In this document: positions 21,923 through 31,358 of the stretch, in pieces
Layout: each line of letters begins with the position of its first letter
Position numbering within the stretch: the stretch's first letter is position 1
Assembly: GCF_021440515.1 (NCBI RefSeq)
Contig: NZ_JAKCMV010000027.1
Location: 1 to 47,976, forward strand
Reading direction: 5' to 3'
DNA length: 47,976 nucleotides
Origin: Enterobacter asburiae
GTDB lineage: Bacteria; Pseudomonadota; Gammaproteobacteria; Enterobacterales; Enterobacteriaceae
Position numbers and translations under genes: made by a program
The notes under the pieces: model-generated
The model's input: the letters and a program-made list of their open reading frames with translations, nothing else
Database searches by the model: none
What the model was told of the DNA's origin: nothing

Positions 21923-22852
21923 TTAAACCGGCATCGCTTCCCGCGGAATAATCGCGCCGCGATACTGGATCACCGTACTGGCCGTCAGGTGTCCGCGCTG
22001 TGCTGCCGCTTCCGGCGTACCGCCCGTCAGACGCACCGCCAGATAACCCGCGCTAAACGAATCACCCGCCGCCGTGGTATCAATCACCTTCTCTTTGGCT
22101 AGTTTCACCGCCGGGACCTCTACCAGCGGTTCACCCGCCACGGCCACCAGGCAGGACTCTGCGCCGCGCTTGATCACCACTTCGCTCACGCCAGCGGCCT
22201 GGGTACGGGCGATGACCTCATCAACCGGCTTCTCACCCCACAGGGCGTCTTCGTCGTCCAGCGTCAAGAAGGCGATATCGGTGCATTGCAGCATCTGCTG
22301 ATAAACCTGCTGTGTCTCTTCACGGCTGGCCCACAGGCGTGGACGATAGTTGTTATCGAAGATCACCTTGCCGCCGTTGGCGCGGCATTCGCGCAGCAGC
22401 GACAGCAGCTTATCGCGGCTGGCCGGGCTGAGAATCGCCAGACTGATCCCGCTCAGATAGAGATAGTCAAAGGTAGCCAGCTCTTCGCAAATGGCGGCCG
22501 CAGCGTCGCTTTCCAGCCAGAATTTTGCGGCGGCTTCGTTACGCCAGTAATAGAACGTGCGCTCGCCGGTGCTGTCGGTTTCGATGTAGTACAGACCCGG
22601 CAGGCGGTTTTCCATCTGCTGAATCAAAGACGTCTGGACATTTTCACTCTGCCAGGACGCCAGCATCTGCTGGCTAAAACTGTCCGTACCCAGTGCGGTA
22701 ACGTAGTTCACGGCGAGCGCGTCGGGGGCGACCTGACGGGCAATATAAACCGACGTGTTCAACGTATCGCCACCAAAACCGCGGCTGACGTCCGCGCCTT
22801 TTTGTGACAGTTCAATCATGCATTCGCCAATCACGGCAATTTTTTTAGACAT
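21923..22852 (-). CDS. kdgK: 2-dehydro-3-deoxygluconokinase KdgK
   Basis: KdgK phosphorylates 2-keto-3-deoxygluconate to KDPG, feeding the Entner-Doudoroff aldolase during hexuronate catabolism. The product has 309 residues. It belongs to the PfkB/ribokinase family: GECMIELSQ opens the N-terminus, GGDTLNTSVYIAR carries the substrate loop, and TTAAGDSFSAGYLA near residues 259-272 holds the catalytic Asp and anion hole. It is convergent with yhjJ and divergent from pdeH. In E. coli it is under KdgR; no operator was identified here. Confidence 0.96.
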   Translation of the reverse strand: MSKKIAVIGECMIELSQKGADVSRGFGGDTLNTSVYIARQVAPDALAVNYVTALGTDSFSQQMLASWQSENVQTSLIQQMENRLPGLYYIETDSTGERTFYYWRNEAAAKFWLESDAAAAICEELATFDYLYLSGISLAILSPASRDKLLSLLRECRANGGKVIFDNNYRPRLWASREETQQVYQQMLQCTDIAFLTLDDEDALWGEKPVDEVIARTQAAGVSEVVIKRGAESCLVAVAGEPLVEVPAVKLAKEKVIDTTAAGDSFSAGYLAVRLTGGTPEAAAQRGHLTASTVIQYRGAIIPREAMPV

Positions 22853-23007
22853 AGTCGTGAACCTGAACAGATAAATTAACGTTAGTGTGCGTTGTGTGGA
22901 TTATGCGGTCAACTATATTAAAACGACGTTCCATTATTTTATTTGAGCCAGCGCGTGTTCCTGGCAATTTCTGTCATCTTAATTTCATTTTCCCGCCCGG
23001 CTGAACA

Positions 23008-23034
23008 TAAAGTTCTCAATTGCCGGGCCGATAA
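23008..23034 (+). promoter_or_regulatory. sigma-28 (FliA) flagellar promoter of pdeH
   Basis: TAAAGTTC, exactly 11 bases, then GCCGATAA. This matches the sigma-28 consensus TAAAGTTT-N11-GCCGATAA at 15 of 16 positions. It lies 48 bp upstream of the pdeH start. E. coli yhjH is known as a flagellar class III gene, which agrees. Confidence 0.92.
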
Positions 23035-23082
23035 CCCATTGACGAGTCCAGAAAGGCTATCCCATACAACAGGGCATCTGAA

Positions 23083-23856
23083 ATGAAGGCAGAGCAGGTT
23101 ATCCAGCGGCTAAGCACCACGCCTGAGGCAAGTATTGAGAACTTGCAGGAGCATCGCTACTGGCTGCAATGTGAGCGCGAATACACCTATCAGCCGATCT
23201 ACCGCACCGACGGGCGGCTGATGGCGATCGAGATCTTAACGGTTGTGACCCACCCGTCGAACCCGACGCAGCGGATCGCGCCGGATCGCTATTTCGCAGA
23301 AGTCGCAGTGCGCCAGCGCATCGACGTGCTGCAAGAGCAGCTGGAGATGCTGGCGACTAAGCGGGCCTTCTTCGCGCAGCACAACATTCTGGCCTCGGTA
23401 AACGTGGACGGCCCGACCCTGATGGCGCTGCGTCAGAACGCGCAGCTTCAGGCGCTGATCGCCACGCTGCCGTGGATGCGCTTCGAGCTGGTGGAACACG
23501 TCCGCCTGCCGCAGGATTCGTCATTCGCCTCGATGTGCGAGTTTGGCCCGCTGTGGCTGGACGACTTCGGCACCGGCATGGCGAACTTCTCCGCGCTCAG
23601 CGAAGTGCGCTATGACTACATTAAAGTGGCGCGCGACCTGTTCATCATGCTGCGCCAGACCCCGGAAGGACGAAACCTCTTCACGCTGCTGCTACAGCTG
23701 ATGAACCGCTATTGTCAGGGGGTGATTGTCGAAGGGGTAGAAACGCTGGAAGAGTGGCGCGACGTGCAAAACTCGCCTGCCGCGGCGGCGCAAGGCTATT
23801 TCCTCTCTCGTCCTGTGCCAATGGATACGCTGGATAACGTCACTATCGCATTGTAA
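23083..23856 (+). CDS. pdeH: cyclic di-GMP phosphodiesterase PdeH
   Basis: PdeH is a cytosolic EAL-only enzyme. It keeps c-di-GMP low while flagella are built, preventing YcgR from braking the motor and holding back curli and cellulose. The product has 257 residues. Active-site segments are MAIEILTV (EIL in place of EAL; E. coli has ELL), ASVNVDGPTL, FELVEH, LDDFGTGMANF, YIKVARDLF, VEGVET and AAQGYFLSRP. The near-perfect sigma-28 promoter upstream couples it to flagellar assembly, implying that the host is motile or recently was. Confidence 0.95.
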   Translation: MKAEQVIQRLSTTPEASIENLQEHRYWLQCEREYTYQPIYRTDGRLMAIEILTVVTHPSNPTQRIAPDRYFAEVAVRQRIDVLQEQLEMLATKRAFFAQHNILASVNVDGPTLMALRQNAQLQALIATLPWMRFELVEHVRLPQDSSFASMCEFGPLWLDDFGTGMANFSALSEVRYDYIKVARDLFIMLRQTPEGRNLFTLLLQLMNRYCQGVIVEGVETLEEWRDVQNSPAAAAQGYFLSRPVPMDTLDNVTIAL

Positions 23857-23977
23857 TTAAAGCTGTTTCCCATAATGGCGCGTAGCCTGTACGCGCTATT
23901 ACCGGACACAGCGCCCCCGCTTACCCGAGCCATGAACTATATTCATGAAAGGTAAGGCCATTGGTAAGGGGAAAACA

Positions 23978-26020
23978 ATGACGAAAACGACCAGGATTGT
24001 CACCTGGGTACTTGGGATTTTCTTGTTATTGATTGTGGTGGCAATCATCATTATCGCCACGTTTGACTGGAATCGTCTTAAGCCAACCATTAACGAAAAA
24101 GTTTCAACCGAACTGAACCGACCCTTCGCCATTCGCGGCGATTTGGGCGTCGTCTGGGAACGTCAAAAGGAGGAAACCGGCTGGCGAAGCTGGGTGCCCT
24201 GGCCGCACGTTCATGCAGACGATATTGTTCTCGGCAATCCGCCGGACATCCCTGAAGTGACGATGGTGCATCTGCCGCGCGTGGAAGCCACGCTGGCGCC
24301 GCTTGCCCTGCTCACCAAAACGGTCTATCTGCCGTGGATCAAACTCCAGCAGCCCGATGCGCGCCTGATTCGCCTGTCGGAAAAAAACGATAACTGGACC
24401 TTCAATCTCGCCAGCAGCGACGAAAAAGATCCCAACGCGAAGCCTTCATCCTGGTCGTTCCGCCTGGACAATATTCTGTTCGATCGCGGGCGGATCGCTA
24501 TCGACGATAAAGTCAGCAAGGCGGACGTGGAGATCTTAGTTGATCCGCTGGGCAAGCCGCTGCCGTTTAGCGAAGTCACCGGCAGCAAGGCCAAAGGGGA
24601 TAACGCCAAAGCGGGCGATTACGTGTTTGGCCTGACGGCGAAAGGGCGTTACAACGGTCAGCCGCTGAGCGGTAAGGGTAAAATCGGCGGGATGCTGGCG
24701 CTGCGCAGCGAAGGCACGCCGTTCCCGGTGCAGGCCGATTTCCGCTCGGGCAACACCCGCGTGGCCTTTGTCGGCACGGTGAACGACCCGATGAAAATGG
24801 GCGGCGTCGATCTTCAGCTGAAGTTCGCCGGGGACTCCCTGGGTGAGCTGTATGACCTGACGGGCGTGCTGCTGCCGGATACGCCGCCGTTTGAAACAGA
24901 CGGTCATCTGGTGGCAAAAATCGATACGGAAAAAGCCTCGGTCTTTGATTACCGCGACTTTAACGGCCGGATTGGCGACAGCGACATTCACGGCAGCCTG
25001 ACCTACACCACCGGAAAACCGCGCCCGAAACTGGAAGGGGATCTGGAATCCCGCCAGCTGCGCCTGGCCGATCTGGGGCCGCTGATTGGCGTCGACTCCG
25101 GGAAGGGCACCAAGTCGAAAGAGGTGAAAAAGGACGTCCAGCCTGCGGGCAAAGTGCTGCCTTATGACCGCTTCGAAACCGACAAATGGGACGTAATGGA
25201 TGCCGACGTGCGCTTCAAGGGCCGCAAAATCGAGCACGGCAGCACCCTGCCGATAAGCGACCTCTCGACCCATATCATCCTCAAAAACGCCGACCTGCGG
25301 CTGCAACCGCTGAAGTTCGGCCTGGCGGGCGGGACGATTTCATCGAATATCCACCTCGAAGGGGATAAAAAGCCGATGCAGGGGCGGGCGGATGTGAAGG
25401 CGCGCAGGCTGAAGCTGAAAGAGCTGATGCCAAACGTGGAGCTGATGCAGAAGACCCTCGGCGAGATGAACGGTGACGCGGACATTCGCGGTGTCGGTAA
25501 CTCCGTGGCGGCGCTCCTCGGCAGCAGTAACGGTGACCTGAAGCTGCTGATGAACGACGGGCTGATCAGCCGCAACCTGATGGAAATCCTCGGCCTGAAC
25601 GTCGGTAACTTCATCATCGGGCAGATCTTCGGTGACGACGAAGTGCGGGTGAACTGCGCGGCGGCGAATCTGGATCTGGTCAACGGCGTGGCGCGTCCGC
25701 AGATTTTCGCCTTCGATACCGAGAACGCGGTGATTAACGTGACCGGGACGGCGAGTATGGCCTCCGAGCAGCTGGATTTGACCATCGATCCGGAGAGTAA
25801 AGGGATCCGTATCATCACCCTGCGCTCGCCGCTGTACGTGCGCGGAACCTTCAAAAATCCTCAGGCAGGCGTGAAGGCCGGGCCGCTGATTGCCCGCGGT
25901 GCCGTTGCGGCCGCGCTGGCGACGCTGGTGACACCGGCAGCGGCGCTGCTGGCGTTGATATCACCGTCGGAAGGGGATGCAAATCAGTGCCGGAATATTC
26001 TGTCGCAGATGAAGAAGTAG
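23978..26020 (+). CDS. yhjG: AsmA-family protein YhjG
   Basis: A 680-residue envelope protein of the AsmA family, anchored by an N-terminal helix (about residues 10-28, IFLLLIVVAIIIIATF) with the bulk in the periplasm. The opening FDWNRLKPTINEKVSTELNRP is the AsmA signature. The C-terminal AsmA_2 region includes LLMNDGLISRNLMEILGLNVG and LDLTIDPESKGI. Family members are implicated in lipid handling between membranes; no substrate is established for YhjG. I chose the ATG at 23978 because GGGGAAA precedes it; the in-frame ATG at 23945 would add 11 basic residues. A REP element follows the stop. Confidence 0.88.
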   Translation: MTKTTRIVTWVLGIFLLLIVVAIIIIATFDWNRLKPTINEKVSTELNRPFAIRGDLGVVWERQKEETGWRSWVPWPHVHADDIVLGNPPDIPEVTMVHLPRVEATLAPLALLTKTVYLPWIKLQQPDARLIRLSEKNDNWTFNLASSDEKDPNAKPSSWSFRLDNILFDRGRIAIDDKVSKADVEILVDPLGKPLPFSEVTGSKAKGDNAKAGDYVFGLTAKGRYNGQPLSGKGKIGGMLALRSEGTPFPVQADFRSGNTRVAFVGTVNDPMKMGGVDLQLKFAGDSLGELYDLTGVLLPDTPPFETDGHLVAKIDTEKASVFDYRDFNGRIGDSDIHGSLTYTTGKPRPKLEGDLESRQLRLADLGPLIGVDSGKGTKSKEVKKDVQPAGKVLPYDRFETDKWDVMDADVRFKGRKIEHGSTLPISDLSTHIILKNADLRLQPLKFGLAGGTISSNIHLEGDKKPMQGRADVKARRLKLKELMPNVELMQKTLGEMNGDADIRGVGNSVAALLGSSNGDLKLLMNDGLISRNLMEILGLNVGNFIIGQIFGDDEVRVNCAAANLDLVNGVARPQIFAFDTENAVINVTGTASMASEQLDLTIDPESKGIRIITLRSPLYVRGTFKNPQAGVKAGPLIARGAVAAALATLVTPAAALLALISPSEGDANQCRNILSQMKK

Positions 26021-26030
26021 CTCCCTTTCT

Positions 26031-26064
26031 CCCTCTCCCTGTGGGAGAGGGTCGGGGTGAGGGC
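26031..26064. repeat. REP-like palindrome
   Basis: CCCTCTCCCTGTGGGAGAGGG is followed by TCGGGGTGAGGG: a palindrome with the family's asymmetric tail. It lies between the convergent genes yhjG and yhjE and belongs to the same repeat family as 21834, 34495 and 41705. Confidence 0.8.
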
Positions 26065-26080
26065 ATCAGGCCGCAGTGAA

Positions 26081-27403
26081 CTACAGATCCTGATGCTTAG
26101 TCTCGTGCGTCAGCAGCAGGGCAATCAGCGTCAGCGCGGCCATCGCCGCCAGATACACGCCCACGTAGAACAGGCCGTAGTTCGCCTGTAACCAGGTCGC
26201 AATGTACGGTGCTACGGATGCGCCGAGGATGGACGACACGTTATAGGAGAACGAGGCCCCGGTATAACGCACTTCGGTCGGGAACAGCTCCGGCAGCAGC
26301 GCGCCCATCGGGCCGAAGGTCAGTCCCATCAGGCTCAGGCCAATCAGCAGATACGCCATCACCAGCGCCGGGCTACCCGAGCCCAACAGCGGCGGGAAGA
26401 CGAACAGCGCGAAGAGAATAATCAGCGACGTAATCACGATCATGCTGGAGCGGCGGCCAAACTTGTCCGCTAGCAGGCCCGCAATCGGCACCATCACGCC
26501 AAAGCCAATCACCGCCATCATCAGCATCCACAGCACTTCGTTACGCGGCAGCCCCAGCCCGACCGGCGCGGCGGCGGTACTGAAGGTCATCGAGTAGACG
26601 GTCATGATGTAGAACAGCGTATAGGTGGCCAGCATGATAAAGGTGCCCAGCACGGTCACGCGAACGTGTTTGGTCAGCAGCGTACCCAGCGGGATTTTGA
26701 CCTGCTTCTTCGCCGCCGCCACTTTGGCGAACACCGGGGTTTCGTGCAGCGACACGCGCACGTACAGGCCAATCAGCACCAGCACCGCCGAGAAGACGAA
26801 CGGAATACGCCAGCCCCAGCTCATGAACTGCTCGTCGGTTAACAGCCAGGAGAGCAGCAGGAAGGTGCCGTTAGCAAAGAAGAAGCCGATAGGCGCGCCC
26901 AGCTGCGGGAAGGAGCCGTACAGCGCACGCTTGCGCGCAGGGGCGTTCTCGGTCGCCAGCAGCGCCGCACCGCCCCATTCACCGCCCAGGCCCAGGCCCT
27001 GACCAAAACGCGCCAGCGCCAGCAGAACCGGCGCCAGAATGCCGATGGTTTCGTAGGTCGGCAGCAGGCCGATCGCCACGGTGGAGATCCCCATCGTCAG
27101 CAGCGACGCCACCAGCGTCACTTTACGCCCGACGCGGTCGCCAAAGTGGCCAAACACCGCAGAGCCGATTGGACGGGCGATAAAGGCGATAGCAAAGGTG
27201 GCCAGAGATTGTAGCGTGGCGGCCGTCGGGTCGCCCTGCGGGAAGAAGATATGCGGGAAGACAATCACCGCGGCGGTGGCATAAATATAAAAGTCGAAGA
27301 ACTCAATGGCCGTGCCAATCAGCGAGGCGACGACAACTTTATTGCGTGAGTTTACCGGGGTGCTTTCCGGCTCAGAGTCGAGTGTGGTGGCGGTTGCTTG
27401 CAT
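26081..27403 (-). CDS. yhjE: MFS metabolite:H+ symporter family transporter YhjE
   Basis: A 440-residue inner-membrane transporter of the MHS (metabolite:H+ symporter) group of the major facilitator superfamily, with twelve predicted helices. The family signature GHFGDRVGRK lies between helices 2 and 3, and the central-loop repeat LADKFGRRSS follows helix 8. EFFDFYIYATAAVIVFPHIF in the first helix and GGEWGGAALLATENAP are typical of the ProP/KgtP/ShiA group. The substrate is not known. Length and sequence agree with E. coli YhjE. Confidence 0.93.
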   Translation of the reverse strand: MQATATTLDSEPESTPVNSRNKVVVASLIGTAIEFFDFYIYATAAVIVFPHIFFPQGDPTAATLQSLATFAIAFIARPIGSAVFGHFGDRVGRKVTLVASLLTMGISTVAIGLLPTYETIGILAPVLLALARFGQGLGLGGEWGGAALLATENAPARKRALYGSFPQLGAPIGFFFANGTFLLLSWLLTDEQFMSWGWRIPFVFSAVLVLIGLYVRVSLHETPVFAKVAAAKKQVKIPLGTLLTKHVRVTVLGTFIMLATYTLFYIMTVYSMTFSTAAAPVGLGLPRNEVLWMLMMAVIGFGVMVPIAGLLADKFGRRSSMIVITSLIILFALFVFPPLLGSGSPALVMAYLLIGLSLMGLTFGPMGALLPELFPTEVRYTGASFSYNVSSILGASVAPYIATWLQANYGLFYVGVYLAAMAALTLIALLLTHETKHQDL

Positions 27404-27635
27404 AAAATATTCTTATATTTTGACGAACGAACGGCCATATTACGCACAGCAAAAGCGACATTTCAATCTGTAACAAAGGGGCGTGCTGGCGATAAAACCA
27501 GCAAAAAGCGGATAATTTTCAGACCAGAGAAATACCATCTATGAAATGCTTCACACTTTTTAAATATCAGCGAATAACACTGGTTTTTGGTTAAATAAAA
27601 GTTACGGGCTGGATTTATATTCTGAAATTATAGAA

Positions 27636-27667
27636 CGGGCTGAATTTTTGCATTCTTATTCAGCCCG
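27636..27667 (-). terminator. stem-loop downstream of yhjD
   Basis: CGGGCTGAAT and ATTCAGCCCG form a perfect 10-bp stem around a 12-base loop, 10 bp beyond the yhjD stop on its transcribed side. A clear T run is lacking, so termination is probable but not certain. Confidence 0.55.
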
Positions 27668-27676
27668 ATGAATAGG

Positions 27677-28708
27677 TTAGTGGTGGGTTTTGCCCGGCAT
27701 ACGCGGGTCATCTTTGTACTCGGCGGTGGCGATCCACGCGGCGCAGAACAGCGTCAGGCGAGCGAAGAAGTAGAAGAACGCCATTAGCCCCAGCACCGAA
27801 CCAAACGCCGCGCCGGACGGGGACTTCACCAGCGATGGCAGCGTGTAGGTCATCACGATTTTGATGATCTCAAAGCCGATGGCCGCAATCATCGTGCCGC
27901 GGATCAGCGCCTTCTTGCGCGGGCGGTGGCGGGGCAGACGCCAGAAGATCCAGAAGAACAGCAGGTAGTTGGCAAAAATGGATATCGCCAGCCCAATCAG
28001 TCGCCAGGCGGGCTTAAGCCATTCGATGTAGTCCAGATACAGCGCCGAGATAATCATCTGCTGCGCGGAGCCCGCGACGGATGTAATAGAGAGCGTCACT
28101 ATAAGCGCTACCAGTAGCCCAATCAGCGAAATAAAATCGCGAAAATACTTCACCCAGATTTTTTCTTCGTCCTGCGGCTTACGCTCCCATACGTCGCGCG
28201 ACTGGGCGCGGATCGCCTCGCGCAGGTTGCCCATCCAGTTAATGCCGGAGTAAAGCGCAATCAACAGCCCGACGATACCCACGGTGGTACGCTGCTGAAC
28301 GGCGGTGTTGATGGTGCTTTTCAGCGTGGTGGCGAGCGTCTGGTCACTGACGTTGGTCAGGATCTTATTGAAGATGTCCTGAAGCAGCGTGGGATGAGAG
28401 GCCAGCACAAAACCGGCCGCTGCAAACGACACCATCAGGATCGGGATCATCGATAAAAACGAGAAGTAGGTGATGGCGGCACCAAACTGATTTCCCATTC
28501 TGTCGTTAAAACGTTCCGTTGCGCGTATCAGGTGCGCCACCATCGGGAACTGCTGGATGCGCTGTACCATGCCGGTAACGGTTCCCAGCGCTTTGCTGGC
28601 AGTGCCTGGCTCCTTCGGCGCTTCAGGCTCGTTATCCATCTTTTTGATGGGTTCGTAATCTAACTGTTGAGTCGGTCGTTGCGGGTTATTTTCCGGCGTC
28701 ACGCGCAT
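27677..28708 (-). CDS. yhjD: YihY/BrkB-family inner-membrane protein YhjD
   Basis: A 343-residue inner-membrane protein of the YihY (formerly BrkB) family. A Pro/Glu-rich cytoplasmic N-terminus (about residues 1-45) leads to FNDRMGNQFGAAITYFSFLSMIP, the family's first helix. Several more hydrophobic helices follow, with the conserved GINWMGNLREAIRA loop and LGLMAFFYFFARLTLFCAAWI near the end. In E. coli, altered YhjD lets Kdo-deficient lipid A precursors reach the outer membrane, suggesting a lipid-related role; the normal function is not established. It lies 45 bp beyond the end of the LysR gene on the same strand. Confidence 0.92.
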   Translation of the reverse strand: MRVTPENNPQRPTQQLDYEPIKKMDNEPEAPKEPGTASKALGTVTGMVQRIQQFPMVAHLIRATERFNDRMGNQFGAAITYFSFLSMIPILMVSFAAAGFVLASHPTLLQDIFNKILTNVSDQTLATTLKSTINTAVQQRTTVGIVGLLIALYSGINWMGNLREAIRAQSRDVWERKPQDEEKIWVKYFRDFISLIGLLVALIVTLSITSVAGSAQQMIISALYLDYIEWLKPAWRLIGLAISIFANYLLFFWIFWRLPRHRPRKKALIRGTMIAAIGFEIIKIVMTYTLPSLVKSPSGAAFGSVLGLMAFFYFFARLTLFCAAWIATAEYKDDPRMPGKTHH

Positions 28709-28753
28709 TTTCCTTTTTCGTTGAGCTGGATGTTATTGAATTATAGCCTGCGT

Positions 28754-29653
28754 CTAGTCCACGTAAGCTTTTGTTACCTCAGTCAGCCACTCCATGAACA
28801 GATGAACCCGGCGGGAGAGGTTGCGACGGTGCGGATAAATGAGCGATACGGGCATCGGCTCCGGGCGGTATTGCGGCAGGATCTCCAGCAGCTTTTTCGA
28901 CCGCAGGGCATCACGCACGCCCACGCGCGGTACCTGAATAATGCCTAAACCCGCTACGCAGGCGGCGTGATAGGTCTCCGTGCTGTTGACCGTCAGCACG
29001 CCGCCCGTTTTCACCCACTGGGTGCTGCTGCCGTTGAAATACTCAAAGCCCAGCGGACGCGTGCCCAGGCTGGTGGCATAGTGAATAACCGCATGGGAGC
29101 CTAAATCCTCCAGGCCGTCAGGGTAGCCAAAACGCTCCAGATAATCCGGGCTGGCGCAGTTAACCACCGACAGTTTTCCCAGAGGACGGGCAATCAGCCC
29201 GGAGTCCTTCAGCGTGCCGACGCGCACCACGCAGTCAAACCCTTCGCGGATCACATCCACCAGCCGATCGCTGCTGCTGAGCTCCAGCTCAATGCCGGGA
29301 TACTGCTGCAAAAGTGACGGGAGTTTTGGGATGACTAAATTTCGCGCAACGCCCACGGGCATATCCACGCGGAGCCGTCCGCTGATGCTGGAGGGGTCGA
29401 GCTGGAACATGCCGTCGAGTTCATCGAGGTTGCTCAGCAGATCTTTTGCGCGCTCGTAATAGACCATGCCGTCCTGCGTCAGGCTGACGCGGCGCGTGGT
29501 GCGGTGGAGTAGCTGCGTGCCGAGCATATTTTCCAGCGCCTGAATGTGCCGGGAAACGCTCCCTTTAGGCAGGCCTAAGGTGTCGGCCGCACGGGAAAAG
29601 CTCTCAAGCTCCGCCACGCGAAGGAACAGCTGCATTGCGTGAATTTTATCCAT
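28754..29653 (-). CDS. yhjC: LysR-family transcriptional regulator (YhjC-like)
   Basis: A 299-residue LysR-type regulator. The N-terminal winged helix-turn-helix is visible in ELESFSRAADTLGLPKGSVS and the following recognition helix, and the effector-binding domain starts near residue 90 (GRLRVDMPVGVARNLVIPKL). It has the position and start (MDKIHAMQLF) of E. coli yhjC, but the C-terminal half diverges from what I recall. It is divergent from the dehydrogenase gene, the usual layout for a LysR regulator and its target, so it probably controls that gene and itself from the 119-bp spacer. The effector is unknown. Confidence 0.82.
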   Translation of the reverse strand: MDKIHAMQLFLRVAELESFSRAADTLGLPKGSVSRHIQALENMLGTQLLHRTTRRVSLTQDGMVYYERAKDLLSNLDELDGMFQLDPSSISGRLRVDMPVGVARNLVIPKLPSLLQQYPGIELELSSSDRLVDVIREGFDCVVRVGTLKDSGLIARPLGKLSVVNCASPDYLERFGYPDGLEDLGSHAVIHYATSLGTRPLGFEYFNGSSTQWVKTGGVLTVNSTETYHAACVAGLGIIQVPRVGVRDALRSKKLLEILPQYRPEPMPVSLIYPHRRNLSRRVHLFMEWLTEVTKAYVD

Positions 29654-29772
29654 AGAACAGGCTCATTGTTGTTCGTAATGAAACAGTGAAGCGTTATTGG
29701 CGGTATTTATTGATTTTCTATCATCTAATAAGCTGTTCATCAACGACCAAAACAACCGAAACGAGGTTTCTC

Positions 29773-30531
29773 ATGTCTGAACGTATTGCTTTAGTCACTG
29801 GCGGTAGCCGCGGCCTGGGTAAAAACGCGGCATTAAAGCTGGCGACTGCCGGCACCGGAATCATCCTGACCTATAACAGCAGCGAGCAGGAAGCGCGTGA
29901 AGTTGTCCGCGAAATTGAGGCAAAAGGGGTCAAAGCGGCGGCATTGCAGCTGAACGTCGGCAATACTGCAAGCTTCGAGGATTTTGCTCAACGGGTGCAG
30001 GACACCCTTAAAAATATCTGGCAGCGTGATACCTTCGATTATTTATTGAACAACGCCGGCACGGGGTTATATGCACCTTTTGCCGAAACCACCGAAGCGC
30101 AGTTTGATGAGGCGATGAACGTCCACTTCAAAGGCCCGTTTTTCCTCACCCAGCGCCTGCTGCCGCTGATTAAAGACGGCGGGCGGATCCTGAACGTGTC
30201 CAGCGGCCTGGCGCGCTTCACTCAGCCAGGCTCCGGCGCGTACGCCGCAATGAAAGGGGCGATGGAGGTGCTGACCCGTTACCAGGCTAAAGAGCTGGGG
30301 GCGCGCGGAATTTCCGTGAACATTATTGCCCCGGGCGCCATCGAAACCGATTTTGGCGGAGGCCGGGTGCGCGATAACGCCGAGCTTAATAAGGTATTGG
30401 CTGCTCAAACCGCGCTGGGGCGCATCGGCCTGCCGGATGATATTGGCGATGCCATTGCCGCGCTGCTCAGCGACAATCTGGGCTGGATGAACGCGCAACG
30501 CATTGAAGTCTCAGGCGGGATGTTCCTGTAA
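29773..30531 (+). CDS. short-chain dehydrogenase/reductase
   Basis: A 252-residue classical SDR oxidoreductase. The NAD(P)-binding motif TGGSRGLG lies at residues 9-16, NNAG at 93-96, the catalytic serine at 143-144, and YxxxK as Tyr157/Lys161 (YAAMK). IAPGAIETDF near 185-194 is also typical. The substrate cannot be told from sequence. I chose the ATG at 29773 because the product starts right at the Rossmann strand (MSERIALVTGG) after a CGAGG ribosome-binding site; upstream in-frame codons would overlap the regulatory spacer. This gene is not at this place in E. coli K-12. Confidence 0.9.
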   Translation: MSERIALVTGGSRGLGKNAALKLATAGTGIILTYNSSEQEAREVVREIEAKGVKAAALQLNVGNTASFEDFAQRVQDTLKNIWQRDTFDYLLNNAGTGLYAPFAETTEAQFDEAMNVHFKGPFFLTQRLLPLIKDGGRILNVSSGLARFTQPGSGAYAAMKGAMEVLTRYQAKELGARGISVNIIAPGAIETDFGGGRVRDNAELNKVLAAQTALGRIGLPDDIGDAIAALLSDNLGWMNAQRIEVSGGMFL

Positions 30532-30754
30532 GTCTCCCGGTGGGGAAAGGACTCTCCTCTTGAGGTGATCCTTAAGCAAGTTGTGTCAAAATCTGGCGAA
30601 AGTAAATGAAGCGGAGCAATTTGTAACGCTTCCCGTAGTTGGGTTTTTTATCCAGAAAAGCCTCTGTAGAATCCCCCGGCGCGATTTAGCGCGTCTACAT
30701 TAACCATCCATGATCGTATTTCGTGGTAGAGCGCTCTCATCGGGGGAGAAATTA

Positions 30755-31357
30755 ATGCGAGTAATCATGTTTGACAGGCAGTCGATATTTATTCATGGAG
30801 CAATCAATAGTCTTAAGACGTTTATTCCGGAAATAGATATATCAGGGACGAGTCAGACTGATGAATTATGGACACTTTTATCCCACTCGCCGGCCTCTAT
30901 TGTCATGATAGACGGCGGTATTATTCAGCGCGACTGCATGGCTTTGCTGAAGGAGATGCTGACGCGTTTTCCGGCGGCACGGCTGGTGGTGGTGCTAACT
31001 AAAAAAGAGGCGCGCTGGGTTGAGCAGCTGATGCAGTGCAACGTGATGGCGATTATTCCACGTAACGCCCATCCCGAGCGCTTTGCCGCGGTGCTGGACT
31101 CCGTGTCTAAGGGGATGGTCTGTTTCCCCTGCGAGTGGGTCGCACAGGATAACGCGTCACCGCGTGAGCTCACCTCGCTCAGCGAGCGCCAGCTTGACGT
31201 CTTAAAGCTGCTGGCCGAAGGGGAGTCGAACAAAGGCATCAGCCGGGCGTTAAATATCAGCACCGGTACGGTCAAAGCGCACCTTGAAGCGCTGTTCCGA
31301 CGCCTCGACGTTAAAAACCGGACCCAGGCAGCGATGCTTTATACCCGTGCGGCATAA
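30755..31357 (+). CDS. yhjB: LuxR-family response-regulator-like protein YhjB
   Basis: A 200-residue putative regulator. The N-terminal receiver-like domain starts MRVIMFDRQSIFIHG and keeps an Asp at residue 53 (MIDGG), but the usual acidic pair is only partly present (FDR). The C-terminal LuxR-type helix-turn-helix reads LSERQLDVLKLLAEGESNKG and then STGTVKAHLEALFRRL. The start at 30755 has GGGGGAGA upstream and gives the E. coli YhjB length. No histidine kinase lies nearby, so it is an orphan. Its targets are unknown. Confidence 0.9.
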   Translation: MRVIMFDRQSIFIHGAINSLKTFIPEIDISGTSQTDELWTLLSHSPASIVMIDGGIIQRDCMALLKEMLTRFPAARLVVVLTKKEARWVEQLMQCNVMAIIPRNAHPERFAAVLDSVSKGMVCFPCEWVAQDNASPRELTSLSERQLDVLKLLAEGESNKGISRALNISTGTVKAHLEALFRRLDVKNRTQAAMLYTRAA

Positions 31358-31358
31358 T

